Positions 1 through 10,554 of a stretch of 64,000 nt of DNA are shown in pieces (the stretch's first letter is position 1; the number at the start of each line of letters is the position of its first letter). Origin of the DNA: Rhodobacter sp. (GTDB lineage: Bacteria; Pseudomonadota; Alphaproteobacteria; Rhodobacterales; Rhodobacteraceae); contig JADCEL010000001.1 in the NCBI GenBank assembly GCA_020250125.1, positions 1 to 64,000 on the forward strand, given 5' to 3'. The translations under genes were made by a program, and so were the position numbers. Under the pieces are notes generated by a model. The model was not told where the DNA came from. It was given only the letters and a program-made list of their open reading frames with translations, and ran no database searches.

Positions 1-258
1 AGACCGGCAGGTTCAGGCACCACGAAAGGCCAGCGCCCGACCCGGCGGGGGCGAAGCGCCCGCCGGGGGCGGGGCGGGCGCTGGCCGGGGGCTTTGGCCC
101 CCGGCCGGTCCTGATCCCGGCGTAACGCCGTGGCAGGGGCGATGGCCCCTGCCAATGGAGCGGTGAGGGTGCTTTCCCCCCGCCCGCGCGGAGCGGTCCC
201 CTCGCGCACAGGCGCAAAGGTTTCCTGCCTTTCGGGTCAGGCAGCCCATGCGACCGGC
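1..258 (-). repeat. GC-rich extragenic repeat, single inverted copy
   Basis: This non-coding stretch is built from nested GC hairpins: a GGGGGC-TTTG-GCCCCC type stem near 86-103 and a GGCAGGGGC/GCCCCTGCC stem near 131-153. Its reverse complement matches the middle unit of the tandem array at the right end of the window (about 63340-63570) almost base for base over the part from GGCAGGGGCCATCGCCC to ACCTGCCGGTCT. The edge near radC carries the block CCGGCACTTTTTCAGC, which recurs at about 33690, 47690 and, inverted, 63124. The open frames here are Arg/Pro/Gly-rich and look like shadows. The stretch is probably a dispersed extragenic element; its function is unknown. Confidence 0.75.
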
Positions 259-275
259 ACTTTTTCAGCGCACGC

Positions 276-1055
276 CTAAAGATAGCGCAGGGCCCTGAAG
301 CTGACCTCGCGCGATTTTCCGACGATCAGATGATCGTGAAGGGTGATGCCCAGCACAGCCGCAGCATTCTGGATCTGGGTGGTCATCGCGATGTCGGCTT
401 CGGATGGGGTCGGGTCACCCGACGGATGGTTATGGACAAGGATCAGCGCGCTGGCGTTCAGTTCCAGCGCGCGCTTGACCACCTCGCGCGGGTAGACCGG
501 AACATGGTCGACCGTGCCCTGCGACTGTTCCTCGTCCGCGATCAGGACATTCTTGCGGTCAAGAAACAGGATGCGGAACTGTTCGGTTTCGCGGTGCGCC
601 ATGGCGGTGTGGCAGTAATCCAGCAGCGCATCCCAGGACGACAGCACGGGGCGGTGCATGATGCGCGACCGCGCCATGCGCTGGGCCACCGCCTCGATCA
701 GCTTCAGTTCCTGAATCACGGCCTCTCCCACGCCGGGGATGGCGGCGAGGCGGGCGGCGGGGGCAGTGACGACGCGGTTGATGTCGCCGAACGTGTCCAG
801 CAGCAGGCGGGCCAAGGGCTTTACGTCATGCCGGGGGATGGCGCGGAACAGGATCAGTTCAAGCAATTCGTATTCGGGCATGGCCGCCGCCCCGCCTTCC
901 ATGAAGCGGGTGCGAAGCCGCTTGCGGTGATCCCTGAGGTAAGATGGCAGACGGCCCGGAAGCGGATGATCAGGCGCATTGCCGTCATCATCCTGCGGAT
1001 CAGCCGGCAGGAACATCGGCAGGCGCGCTTCGCGGAAAGAGGGCGGTCTGGTCAT
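276..1055 (-). CDS. radC: RadC family JAB/MPN+ domain protein
   Basis: This 259-residue protein has the RadC layout. A helix-hairpin-helix segment (IPGVGEA, about residues 106-112) is followed by a C-terminal JAB1/MPN+ metalloprotease-like domain whose metal motif HxHPxG...SxxD is intact (H208, H210, D221). The family is widespread; despite the name, a DNA-repair role is not established. The gene follows dnaJ on the same strand with a gap of about 100 bp and no clear terminator. The 5' end is the first ATG of the frame. The length is normal for the family with a slightly extended, Asp/Pro-rich N-terminus. Confidence 0.93.
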   Translation of the reverse strand: MTRPPSFREARLPMFLPADPQDDDGNAPDHPLPGRLPSYLRDHRKRLRTRFMEGGAAAMPEYELLELILFRAIPRHDVKPLARLLLDTFGDINRVVTAPAARLAAIPGVGEAVIQELKLIEAVAQRMARSRIMHRPVLSSWDALLDYCHTAMAHRETEQFRILFLDRKNVLIADEEQSQGTVDHVPVYPREVVKRALELNASALILVHNHPSGDPTPSEADIAMTTQIQNAAAVLGITLHDHLIVGKSREVSFRALRYL

Positions 1056-1154
1056 GCCGGCAGTTTGGCGCAGGCAGGGTGAATGAATGGTTAACCGACG
1101 TCATCCTGGCAAGAAAAACCTGCCAAAGCCGGGTGGTTCCGGCAGGGCCGGGTA

Positions 1155-2300
1155 TCAGCCCTTCATCCCGTCCCAGAAGGTTTTCACCTTGGAGAAGAAC
1201 GAAGACCCTTCCGGATTGTTGTCTTCGGACAGCTTTTCGAACTCGCGCAGCAGGTCTTTCTGGCGGCTGGTCAGATTGACCGGGGTTTCCACCGCCAGTT
1301 CGATCAGCATGTCCCCGCTGCCGCCGCCGCGCAGGGCCGGCATGCCCTTGGCGCGCAGCCGCATCTGCTTGCCGGTCTGGCTGCCGGCGGGCACCTTGAC
1401 GCGGCTTTTCCCGCCGTCGATGGTTGGCACCTCGACCTCGCCGCCCAGCGCTGCGGTGGTGATGCTGACCGGAACGCGGCAGAACAGGTGAACGCCGTCC
1501 CGCTGGAAAAGCGGGTGGTCCTTGACCTCGATGAAGATGTAAAGATCGCCCGCCGGGCCACCGCGCAGACCGGCCTCGCCCTCGCCGGCAAGGCGGATGC
1601 GGGTGCCGGTTTCAACGCCTGCGGGGATGTTCACCGACAGGGCGCGTTCCTTTTCGGTGCGTCCGGCACCGCCGCAGGCCCGGCAGGGGTTCTTGATGAT
1701 CCGGCCCATGCCGGCACAGGTCGGGCAGGTGCGTTCGACTGTGAAGAAACCCTGTTGCGCCCGCACTTTGCCCATGCCCGAACAGGTCGGGCAGGTGACA
1801 GGTTCGGCACCGCCTTCGGCCCCTGTGCCCCGGCAGACCTCGCAGGACACTGACGCGGGAACATTGATGGTCTTCTGGATGCCGCCAAAGGCGTCTTCCA
1901 GCGAGACGCGCAGGTTGTAGCGCAGGTCAGAGCCGCGCTGTGCCCGGCTGCGTCCGCCGCCCGCACCGCCGCGCCCGCCCATGAAATCGCCGAACAAATC
2001 TTCGAACACATCCGAGAATGCAGAGGCGAAATCACCCTGACCTGCACCGCCGCCGCCGCCCGCGCCGCGCCCGCCTTCGAAAGCCGCATGACCATAGCGA
2101 TCGTAGGCAGCTTTCTTTTCCGCATCTTTCAGCGTGTCATAGGCTTCGTTCACTTCCTTGAACTGCGCCTCGGCCGCCGGATTGTCTGAATTACGGTCGG
2201 GGTGCAGCTCCTTGGCTTTGCTGCGATAGGCCTTTTTCAGCTCTTCCGCCGAAGCGGTGCGCGGCACGCCGAGAATTTCGTAGAAATCGCGTTTTGCCAT
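1155..2300 (-). CDS. dnaJ: Molecular chaperone DnaJ (Hsp40)
   Basis: This is a full-length type I Hsp40 of 381 residues. The J domain (about 1-70) carries the HPD triad at 33-35 that stimulates the DnaK ATPase. A Gly/Phe-rich linker (about 75-115) follows, then a zinc domain with four CxxCxGxG repeats ([32 protein letters not shown]), then the substrate-binding C-terminal domains. It lies 71 bp downstream of dnaK on the same strand, the classic order, and a strong hairpin sits in the gap. The start is supported by an AAAGGGG ribosome-binding site just upstream of the ATG. Confidence 0.99.
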   Translation of the reverse strand: MAKRDFYEILGVPRTASAEELKKAYRSKAKELHPDRNSDNPAAEAQFKEVNEAYDTLKDAEKKAAYDRYGHAAFEGGRGAGGGGGAGQGDFASAFSDVFEDLFGDFMGGRGGAGGGRSRAQRGSDLRYNLRVSLEDAFGGIQKTINVPASVSCEVCRGTGAEGGAEPVTCPTCSGMGKVRAQQGFFTVERTCPTCAGMGRIIKNPCRACGGAGRTEKERALSVNIPAGVETGTRIRLAGEGEAGLRGGPAGDLYIFIEVKDHPLFQRDGVHLFCRVPVSITTAALGGEVEVPTIDGGKSRVKVPAGSQTGKQMRLRAKGMPALRGGGSGDMLIELAVETPVNLTSRQKDLLREFEKLSEDNNPEGSSFFSKVKTFWDGMKG

Positions 2301-2325
2301 GGCAAACCCCTTTGGGGAACACGTC

Positions 2326-2353
2326 GAAGGCGGCCTTGATGCAGGCCGCCTTC
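2326..2353 (-). terminator. Stem-loop between dnaK and dnaJ
   Basis: This is a perfect 10-bp stem (GAAGGCGGCC paired with GGCCGCCTTC) with an 8-nt loop in the 71-bp dnaK-dnaJ gap. No U-tract follows it on the dnaK-sense strand, so it is more likely a partial terminator or mRNA-processing/stabilising element that lowers dnaJ relative to dnaK than a full stop. Confidence 0.55.
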
Positions 2354-2371
2354 AGTCCGGTTCGTGCGGAC

Positions 2372-4279
<1,908 letters not shown>

Positions 4280-4394
4280 AGTAAGCTACCTCTTCTTTCG
4301 GCGATGTTGTGGGGCGCAGAGCCGTTGCGGCCTCTGCCCCCCGATCCCAATGAGATCCGGTCGGGGCGGCCGCCCCATTCCGGCTTCGGGGGGT

Positions 4395-4423
4395 ATATAA
4401 GGGGGGGTCCGGCAGGCTGCAAG
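4395..4423 (-). promoter_or_regulatory. Putative RpoH-type promoter of dnaK
   Basis: On the minus strand, CTTG (4420-4423) is separated by 18 bp from CTTATAT (4395-4401). This fits the alphaproteobacterial sigma-32 consensus CTTG-N17/18-CYTATnT. It lies about 115 bp upstream of the dnaK start, at the AT-rich step within the dnaK-alkB divergent region. It was assigned by motif matching only; a sigma-70 reading of the same hexamers is possible. Confidence 0.6.
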
Positions 4424-4456
4424 CGCTGCGGGCTTTTGAAAACGACAGAGGGCGCG

Positions 4457-5092
4457 ATGAATTCAGGGGATTCTGCGGACCCGCCGGTTCCAACGCTGCG
4501 TCTGCGCGGGTTCGACATTCATGCGGGGCTGATTCCGGCCGCCGGGCAGGCCGGTTGGGTGGATGATATCCGCGCCGTGGTGGCGGCCGCGCCGCTGGTG
4601 GCACCGGTCACGCCGGGCGGGCGGGCGATGAGCGTGCGGATGACGGCGGCAGGCCGTCTGGGCTGGGTGGCGGACCGGGCCGGATACCGCTATGCGGCCA
4701 GACATCCCGGCGGCGGCGACTGGCCGCCGATCCCGGAACGGGTGCTGGGCCTGTGGCACCAGGTGACCGGGGTGCAGCGCGCGCCCGACTGCTGCCTGAT
4801 CAATTTCTATGGGGCAGGGGCGCGCATGGGGATGCACCAGGACAGGGACGAGGGGGATTTCACCTTTCCGGTTCTGTCAGTGTCGCTGGGCGATGACGCG
4901 CTGTTCCGCATGGGCGGCCCGGACCGGACCGCACCCACGCAAAGCGTCTGGCTGCATTCGGGGGATGTGGTTGTGATGGGTGGCGCGGCGCGGCTTGCCT
5001 TTCACGGGATCGACCGGGTGCGGCACGGCAGTTCCGCCCTGCTGCCGAAGGGTGGGCGGATCAACTTGACGCTGCGGGTGGTCGCGGACTGA
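4457..5092 (+). CDS. alkB: AlkB-type 2-oxoglutarate/Fe(II) dioxygenase
   Basis: The 211-residue product matches the AlkB DNA/RNA demethylase family. The iron ligands are the HxD pair (H127, D129) and a distal His (H183, in LAFHGIDR). The 2-oxoglutarate-binding arginines follow in GGRINLTLR near 201-207. The segment NFYGAGARMGMHQD is the family hallmark. The enzyme reverses alkylation of bases by oxidative demethylation. The frame is open far upstream antisense to dnaK, but homology begins only here, and this ATG follows a short GAGGGCGCG leader. The gene is divergent from dnaK, so a shared stress-responsive control region is possible. Confidence 0.93.
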   Translation: MNSGDSADPPVPTLRLRGFDIHAGLIPAAGQAGWVDDIRAVVAAAPLVAPVTPGGRAMSVRMTAAGRLGWVADRAGYRYAARHPGGGDWPPIPERVLGLWHQVTGVQRAPDCCLINFYGAGARMGMHQDRDEGDFTFPVLSVSLGDDALFRMGGPDRTAPTQSVWLHSGDVVVMGGAARLAFHGIDRVRHGSSALLPKGGRINLTLRVVAD

Positions 5093-5182
5093 GGCGGGAA
5101 CCTTGTCGTTTCGCGGGGGACACCGCATAAGACCGGCCAGCCACATGCATTCCCCCGGCCCGGCCGGGGACGGGAGCCTGCA

Positions 5183-5977
5183 ATGGATTTCGAAAAACTG
5201 ACCCGTATCATGCGCCGCCTCGCCCTGGAGGCGGGCGACCGGATCATGAAGGTCTACAACTCTCCCGGTTTCGAGGTGAAGGCCAAGTCCGACACAAGTC
5301 CGGTGACCGAGGCTGATGAGGCTGCCGACGCGCTGATTGCGGCCGGTCTGCGCGCGGCCTTTCCCGATGTGCCGCTGATCACCGAAGAACAGGCGGCAAC
5401 GCATGGGCAAACCGCCACGACCTTCCTGATCGTCGATCCGCTGGACGGGACGAGGGAATTCGTGCAGCGGCGCGGCGACTTTACCGTGAATATCGCCTAT
5501 GTCGAAAACGGCGTTCCCCTGCGCGGTGCGGTTTATGCCCCGGCGCTGGGGCGGCTGTTCTACACCCGGGCCGATGGACGGTCTGTCGAGGAAACCGGCA
5601 GCTTTGACAAGGCGGTGCCGGGACCGCTGCGGTTGCTGGCCGTCGCCGCCCCCGACAACGCCGCGCTGGTGGTGGTGGCGTCAAAATCGCACCGCGATCA
5701 GGCGACGGATGACTATATCGCGCGCTATGCGGTGAAAGACATGACCAGTGCCGGGTCGAGCCTGAAGTTCTGTCTGGTGGCCACCGGCGAGGCCGATCTT
5801 TACCCGCGCCTCGGCCGGACGATGGAATGGGATACGGCGGCAGGCGATGCGGTGCTGCGGGGTGCCGGCGGGCAGGTGGTGCGGTTCGACGACCATCGCG
5901 TGCTGCGCTATGGCAAGCCGGGATGGGACAATCCGTTCTTCATCGCATTCGCCCCTGGAGTGGAATTGCACAGATGA
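5183..5977 (+). CDS. cysQ: 3'(2'),5'-bisphosphate nucleotidase CysQ
   Basis: This 264-residue member of the inositol-monophosphatase fold carries the lithium-sensitive phosphatase motifs: an EE pair near 68-69, DPLDGT at 85-90, and WDTAAGDAVL near 215. CysQ removes the 3'-phosphate from PAP/PAPS produced in sulfate assimilation. Its stop overlaps the kdsB start by 4 nt (ATGA), so the two are translationally coupled. The pairing of cysQ with the KDO gene kdsB has no obvious metabolic logic. Confidence 0.93.
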   Translation: MDFEKLTRIMRRLALEAGDRIMKVYNSPGFEVKAKSDTSPVTEADEAADALIAAGLRAAFPDVPLITEEQAATHGQTATTFLIVDPLDGTREFVQRRGDFTVNIAYVENGVPLRGAVYAPALGRLFYTRADGRSVEETGSFDKAVPGPLRLLAVAAPDNAALVVVASKSHRDQATDDYIARYAVKDMTSAGSSLKFCLVATGEADLYPRLGRTMEWDTAAGDAVLRGAGGQVVRFDDHRVLRYGKPGWDNPFFIAFAPGVELHR

Positions 5978-6774
5978 GCGTCCTGATTGCCATTCCGGCC
6001 CGCTATGCCTCGACCCGCTATCCCGGAAAACCGCTTGTGAACCTGTGCGGCCCGGATGGCGTGGCAAAACCGCTGATCCGCCGCAGCTGGGAAGCGGCGC
6101 AGGCGGTGCGCGGTGCCGACCGGGTGGTGGTGGCCACCGATGACGCGCGCATCCGCGAGGCCGCCGAAGGATTCGGGGCAGAGGTGGTGATGACCTCGGA
6201 TCGCTGGCGCAACGGAACCGAGCGTTGTGCCGAAGTGCTGGACCGGCTTCCCGGTTACGACATCGTGGTGAACCTGCAGGGCGATGCGCCGCTGACCCCG
6301 CCCTGGTTCGTGGAAGACCTGATCACCGCTCTTCGCGCCGCGCCCGGTGCCGAAGTTGCAACGCCGGTGCTGCGCGCCGACGGGCGGGCATTGACCGGCT
6401 TTCTGGCCGACCGGCGCGCCGGGCGGGTCGGCGGGACAACGGCGGTTTTCGGGGCGGGCGGGAGGGCGCTGTATTTCTCGAAAGAGGTGATTCCCTTCAC
6501 CTGTCGTACCTATGCCGGGGCCGAGCCGACGCCGGTGTTTCACCATGTGGGCGTCTATGCGTTCCGGCCCGCCGCGCTGCGGGCCTATGCAACGTGGGAA
6601 CCGGGGCCCCTGGAAACGCTGGAGGGTCTGGAGCAGCTGCGGTTTCTGGAAAACGGCCGCCAGATGCTGTGCGTGGAAGTGGATGCGCGCGGCCGCCTGT
6701 TCTGGGAGTTGAACAACCCCGAAGATGTGCCGCGAATCGAGGCGATGCTGGCAGAGATGGGCGGCGGAACGTGA
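5974..6774 (+). CDS. kdsB: 3-deoxy-manno-octulosonate cytidylyltransferase (CMP-KDO synthetase)
   Basis: The 266-residue protein begins MSVLIAIPARYASTRYPGKP, the nucleotide-binding signature of KdsB. It also has the family motifs SDRWRNGTERCAEV and NLQGDAPL. It activates KDO as CMP-KDO for lipopolysaccharide inner-core assembly in the cytoplasm. The start is fixed by the ATGA overlap with cysQ; the longer upstream frame is out of register with the family N-terminus. It is functionally linked to kdsD and lptABC a few kilobases away on the opposite strand. Confidence 0.96.
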   Translation: MSVLIAIPARYASTRYPGKPLVNLCGPDGVAKPLIRRSWEAAQAVRGADRVVVATDDARIREAAEGFGAEVVMTSDRWRNGTERCAEVLDRLPGYDIVVNLQGDAPLTPPWFVEDLITALRAAPGAEVATPVLRADGRALTGFLADRRAGRVGGTTAVFGAGGRALYFSKEVIPFTCRTYAGAEPTPVFHHVGVYAFRPAALRAYATWEPGPLETLEGLEQLRFLENGRQMLCVEVDARGRLFWELNNPEDVPRIEAMLAEMGGGT

Positions 6775-7039
6775 CCGTTTCCGTCGTGTGGGCCGCCGGT
6801 ATGGCATCGCGGCCAGAGCAGGGAATGTCATCGCGGGGTCCGGATCGGGAGGGGGCACGCCTTGTGCCTTGATCCCATGCGCGCCCTTTTGCCGATCTTC
6901 GTGCCGAAGGCCGGAAAACGGCCGCGTTTCTGGGGGATCTTCCGAAACCCTGTCAGAATTGTATGGGACGCCGGAACGGGGGCGCGTATGGACTGCCTAT
7001 CCTGGGGCAGGGTCTGAAGACGTCGGAAAGAGCATAGAG

Positions 7040-7936
7040 ATGACAAAGAACAAGGTGACAAAGGCCGTCTTCCCGGTTGCCGGTCTGGGAACCCGCTTTC
7101 TTCCCGCGACAAAGTCGATCCCCAAGGAAATCATGACGCTGGTGGATCGACCGCTGATTCAATACGCCATTGACGAGGCCCGTGCGGCCGGGATCGGGGA
7201 ATTCATCTTCGTGACCTCGCGGGGGAAGGGGGCGCTGGAAGATTACTTTGACCACGCGCCCGAACTGGAAAACGCGCTGCGCCGGTCCGGCAAACACCAG
7301 CTTCTGGAGGTTCTGGAACGGACCAACATGGAAAGCGGGGCGATCGCCTATGTGCGCCAGCACAAGGCGCTGGGTCTGGGTCATGCCGTGTGGTGCGCGC
7401 GTCAGCTGATCGGGGATGAACCCTTTGCGGTGATGCTGCCGGATGACGTGATCGCCGCCGAAAAGCCCTGTCTTCAGCAGATGGCCGAAGCCTTTGCCGA
7501 GACCGGCGGCAACATGGTGGCCGCGATGGAAGTGCCGCCCGAAAAAACCTCGTCCTATGGCGTTCTGGATATCGGCGACGACAGGGGGGCGCTGGTGACG
7601 GTCAAGGGCATGGTCGAAAAGCCGAAGCAGCAAGACGCGCCGTCCAACCTTGCGGTGATCGGGCGTTACATCCTGTCGCCGAATGTGCTGGACAACCTCA
7701 ATCGCAGGAAGACCGGGGCGGGCGGCGAGATTCAACTGACCGATGCCATTGCCGAAGAAATCACCGCCGGGCGCAAGGTTTACGGGTACCGGTTCCGCGG
7801 GCAGCGGTATGATTGCGGATCAAAGGCCGGATTTCTGCAGGCGACGGTGGCCTTCGGGCTGGGGCGGGCCGAGCTGCACGACGAATTTCTGGCGTATCTG
7901 CGCCAGATCATGGCGCAGCAGAAACCCGCGCAGTAA
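7040..7936 (+). CDS. galU: UTP-glucose-1-phosphate uridylyltransferase
   Basis: This 298-residue enzyme makes UDP-glucose for surface polysaccharide and sugar-nucleotide metabolism. The N-terminus KAVFPVAGLGTRFLPATKS is the nucleotidyltransferase glycine-rich loop, and YDCGSKAGFLQA near the C-terminus is typical of GalU. The ATG is preceded by a GGAAAGAGC leader. The 265-bp gap after kdsB contains only small GC hairpins (for example GGCCG-gaaaa-CGGCC near 6910) and no gene. It converges on ptsN with a 37-bp gap and no obvious terminator. Confidence 0.96.
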   Translation: MTKNKVTKAVFPVAGLGTRFLPATKSIPKEIMTLVDRPLIQYAIDEARAAGIGEFIFVTSRGKGALEDYFDHAPELENALRRSGKHQLLEVLERTNMESGAIAYVRQHKALGLGHAVWCARQLIGDEPFAVMLPDDVIAAEKPCLQQMAEAFAETGGNMVAAMEVPPEKTSSYGVLDIGDDRGALVTVKGMVEKPKQQDAPSNLAVIGRYILSPNVLDNLNRRKTGAGGEIQLTDAIAEEITAGRKVYGYRFRGQRYDCGSKAGFLQATVAFGLGRAELHDEFLAYLRQIMAQQKPAQ

Positions 7937-7973
7937 GCGGCACCCCCGCCTGCCCCATGGCCGCCGGACGCCG

Positions 7974-8438
7974 TCAGGCCGCCTGATGCGTGCGGCCTTC
8001 GGTCAGGATGGCGTGCAGTTTCGATACATCGCTGTTGGCGCGCAGCTTGGCGCAGATGGCCGGGTCACGCATGGTGCGGCTGACCAGGGCCAGCGCCTTC
8101 AGGTGGTCGACGCCGGAATCCTTGGGGGCGAACAGCGCAAAGACCAGATCCACCGGCTGGCGGTCCACCGAATCGAAGTCCAGCGGCTTTTCAAGGCGCA
8201 GGAAGATGCCGACGATCCCGGCCAGATCCTCAAGCCGGGCATGTGGCAAGGCAATGCCATGTCCGACACCGGTCGGACCCAGGCTTTCGCGTTCCTGCAG
8301 GCCGTCCACGGCGACCGACGCATTCAGGCCATAGGCCTGGGCGGCAACATCACCCAGTTCCTGAAAAAGGCGCTTCTTGCTTGTCAGGTGGCCGACAACA
8401 CGGATGGCCCCCGGTTTCAGAAGCTTGGACAGTTCCAT
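7974..8438 (-). CDS. ptsN: PTS IIA-like nitrogen regulatory protein PtsN (EIIA-Ntr)
   Basis: This 154-residue EIIA domain has its phospho-acceptor histidine at residue 66 within GHGIALPHAR. EIIA-Ntr receives phosphate from the PtsP/NPr chain and regulates potassium, nitrogen and phosphate responses by protein contacts. It is the last gene of the rnd-kdsD-lptC-lptA-lptB-hpf-ptsN run, 29 bp after hpf. In many proteobacteria rpoN sits between lptB and hpf; it is absent here. Confidence 0.95.
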   Translation of the reverse strand: MELSKLLKPGAIRVVGHLTSKKRLFQELGDVAAQAYGLNASVAVDGLQERESLGPTGVGHGIALPHARLEDLAGIVGIFLRLEKPLDFDSVDRQPVDLVFALFAPKDSGVDHLKALALVSRTMRDPAICAKLRANSDVSKLHAILTEGRTHQAA

Positions 8439-8467
8439 GAATCGTTCAATTTCTGCGCCCGAAGGCG

Positions 8468-9043
8468 CTACTTGCTGTTGCGCGGGTCAATCCAGCCGAT
8501 GTTGCCGTCGTCCCGTCTGTAGACAACGTTGACTCCGCCGTGACCTTCGTTGCGGAACACAAGCATACGGTGACCCGCCAGTTCCAGCTGCATCACGGCC
8601 TCGCCGACGGTGATCGAAGGAATCTTCGTCTCCATCTCGGCAATCACGACGGGCTGAAGCGTTTCGGGCTCCGCATCCTCGGGGTCCTCGGATGACGCAA
8701 GGATATACGAGGAGCCGCCGTCGAATTCAACCGGTGCCGTGCGGTCACGGTGGTGGCTGCGCAGGCGGCGCTTGTAGCGGCGCAGCTGCTTGTCCATCTT
8801 CTCGCGGCAGGATTCGAAGGCGGCATAGATTTCGGTCGCATGGCCCCTGGCCTGGGCCGTCAGGCCCGTGGACAGGTGCAGGATGCATTCGCAGACGTAT
8901 TCATGCGCAACGCGCGAAAAGACCACCAGACATTCCGTCGGGCGTTGGGCGTATTTTTCAACCACCTCGCCCATCTCGGCCTTCACATGGGTCTGAAGCG
9001 CCTCGCCGATGTCAATCTGTTTGCCGCTGATCTGGTAGCGCAT
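8468..9043 (-). CDS. hpf: Long-form ribosome hibernation promoting factor
   Basis: The 191-residue product has an N-terminal RaiA/HPF domain (MRYQISGKQIDIGEALQTHV, about 1-105) that binds the 30S decoding centre. The linker leads to the long-form C-terminal dimerisation domain (about 130-191, containing ITVGEAVMQLEL and VVYRRDDGNIGWI) that mediates 100S ribosome dimers in stationary phase. The start was chosen at the ATG behind GAAGGAGGGGCC; the open frame extends upstream to a TTG but without family similarity. A 7-bp hairpin (9075-9091) lies about 30 nt upstream of the start. Confidence 0.95.
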   Translation of the reverse strand: MRYQISGKQIDIGEALQTHVKAEMGEVVEKYAQRPTECLVVFSRVAHEYVCECILHLSTGLTAQARGHATEIYAAFESCREKMDKQLRRYKRRLRSHHRDRTAPVEFDGGSSYILASSEDPEDAEPETLQPVVIAEMETKIPSITVGEAVMQLELAGHRMLVFRNEGHGGVNVVYRRDDGNIGWIDPRNSK

Positions 9044-9268
9044 GGCCCCTCCTTCGGATGGATGGCGCAGGTCATCCTGCCGCAGGCAGGACGTTCCCTT
9101 GTCTGATGTCGTGCCAAAGCGCGCGGCACCGCCGGCCCGGCACTGCACCGGGCAGAGAGAAGGCCGCTGAACGGGCGGCACGTCGGGGCGGTTTGCGCAC
9201 GCATTGCCGACATTTGGAGGCAGGTGCGGCCGGGTTGTCAACAGCTTCGTGGCAAGGACCGTCCGGCG

Positions 9269-10033
9269 TCAGCCGATGCGGAAATCCCGCCCGAGGTAGA
9301 CGCGGCGCACGTTTTCGTCGCGCACAACCTCGTCCGAGGTGCCGCTCATCAGCACCGCGCCTTCGTGCAGGATGTAGGCGCGATCGACGATATCAAGCGT
9401 TTCCCGCACGTTATGGTCGGTGATCAGAACGCCTATTCCACGGTCCTTCAGATGCTGGACCAGCAGCCGGATTTCGCCCACGGCGATCGGATCGACCCCG
9501 GCAAAGGGCTCGTCCAGAAGCAGGTATCTGGGATCGGCCGCAAGACAGCGGGCTATTTCCACCCGGCGTCTTTCCCCGCCTGACAGCGCCAGTGCGGAAG
9601 CGCGCCGGATATGCGTGATGGAAAAGTCCGACAGAAGCTCTTCCAGCCGCTCGCGCCGCTTGTGGCGGTCCGGCACGATGATTTCCAGAACCGCGCGGAT
9701 GTTCTCTTCGGCTGTCAGACCGCGAAAGATGGAGACTTCCTGCGGCAGATAGCCGATCCCGAGCCGGGCGCGGCGGTACATCGGCAGGGCCGTCACATCG
9801 CGCCCGTCCAGGGTCACGCTGCCGCCCTCGGGCATGACAAGCCCGGCGATGGCATAAAAGCAGGTGGTCTTGCCCGACCCGTTCGGACCCAGCAGGGCGA
9901 CGATTTCACCACGCGACAGATCAAGGCTGATGTCGCGGATCACGGGGCGGCGCCGGTAGCTTTTGCGCAGGTTGCGCACGCACAGACCGGCTGTGCCCGG
10001 GGTCAGCGTCAGTTCCGGCGGCGGCGGGCTCAT
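9269..10033 (-). CDS. lptB: LPS export ABC transporter ATP-binding protein LptB
   Basis: This 254-residue ATPase has Walker A GPNGSGKT (49-56), the signature LSGGERRR (about 150-157), Walker B LLLDEP (171-176) and the switch histidine in LITDHN. It powers extraction of lipopolysaccharide from the inner membrane with LptF/LptG (not in this window). Its start overlaps the lptA stop by 4 nt, which supports coupled translation with lptA and lptC. Confidence 0.97.
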   Translation of the reverse strand: MSPPPPELTLTPGTAGLCVRNLRKSYRRRPVIRDISLDLSRGEIVALLGPNGSGKTTCFYAIAGLVMPEGGSVTLDGRDVTALPMYRRARLGIGYLPQEVSIFRGLTAEENIRAVLEIIVPDRHKRRERLEELLSDFSITHIRRASALALSGGERRRVEIARCLAADPRYLLLDEPFAGVDPIAVGEIRLLVQHLKDRGIGVLITDHNVRETLDIVDRAYILHEGAVLMSGTSDEVVRDENVRRVYLGRDFRIG

Positions 10034-10554
10034 GGCGCGGCGCTGCCGGGAATGAACACGGTCTGCACGCGCCCTTCCATGACCCCGGTGCCGGTTGTCA
10101 GATCGACGGTCAGCACCTTGCCCGAAAGCGCGCTGGTGCCCTGGGTCAGAAGAACATCGCCCGTCATCACCACCTGACCGGATGCGATGGTATAGACGGC
10201 ATCCTGTGCTTCGGCGGCCTCACCCCCGTTGGCCAGTATGACGCCCCCTGTTGCGTGCAGGCGCGCAATCCTTTTGCCGTCGGCGGCATAATCGACCTGA
10301 ACCTCGGGCGCGGTCAGGCGCATCGTGCCCTGGATCACGATCACGTTGCCCCGGAAGATCGCCGTGCCGTCGGCCTGGTTGACCTGCAGCTGATCCGCCG
10401 TCACCTCTACAGGTTGCGTCGGATCACCCTTCATGCTGCCGAAGGCGACGCTTGCCCCCGCCTGTGCCCGCACGGCGGCTGGCGCAAGGCCGATCAGCCA
10501 TCCAAGAAGCACAGCGGCCAGGAAGCGGAACATGCATGTGCCTCGAACAGTCAT
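10030..10554 (-). CDS. lptA: LPS transport periplasmic protein LptA (OstA-like)
   Basis: The product (174 residues) has a Sec signal peptide (hydrophobic FLAAVLLGWLIGLAPAAVRA) followed by an OstA/LptA beta-jellyroll domain (PVEVTADQLQVNQADGTAIFRGNV). It forms the periplasmic bridge that carries LPS from LptC to LptD. The start used is the ATG overlapping the lptC stop (ATGA); an internal ATG at 10533, just before the signal peptide, is an alternative that would trim seven residues. Confidence 0.93.
   Translation of the reverse strand: MTVRGTCMFRFLAAVLLGWLIGLAPAAVRAQAGASVAFGSMKGDPTQPVEVTADQLQVNQADGTAIFRGNVIVIQGTMRLTAPEVQVDYAADGKRIARLHATGGVILANGGEAAEAQDAVYTIASGQVVMTGDVLLTQGTSALSGKVLTVDLTTGTGVMEGRVQTVFIPGSAAP

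Noticed and set aside
9075-9091. Hairpin TCCTGCC-GCA-GGCAGGA in the hpf leader as a riboswitch
   Set aside because: It is a single short stem without any recognisable riboswitch core; at most a local structure.
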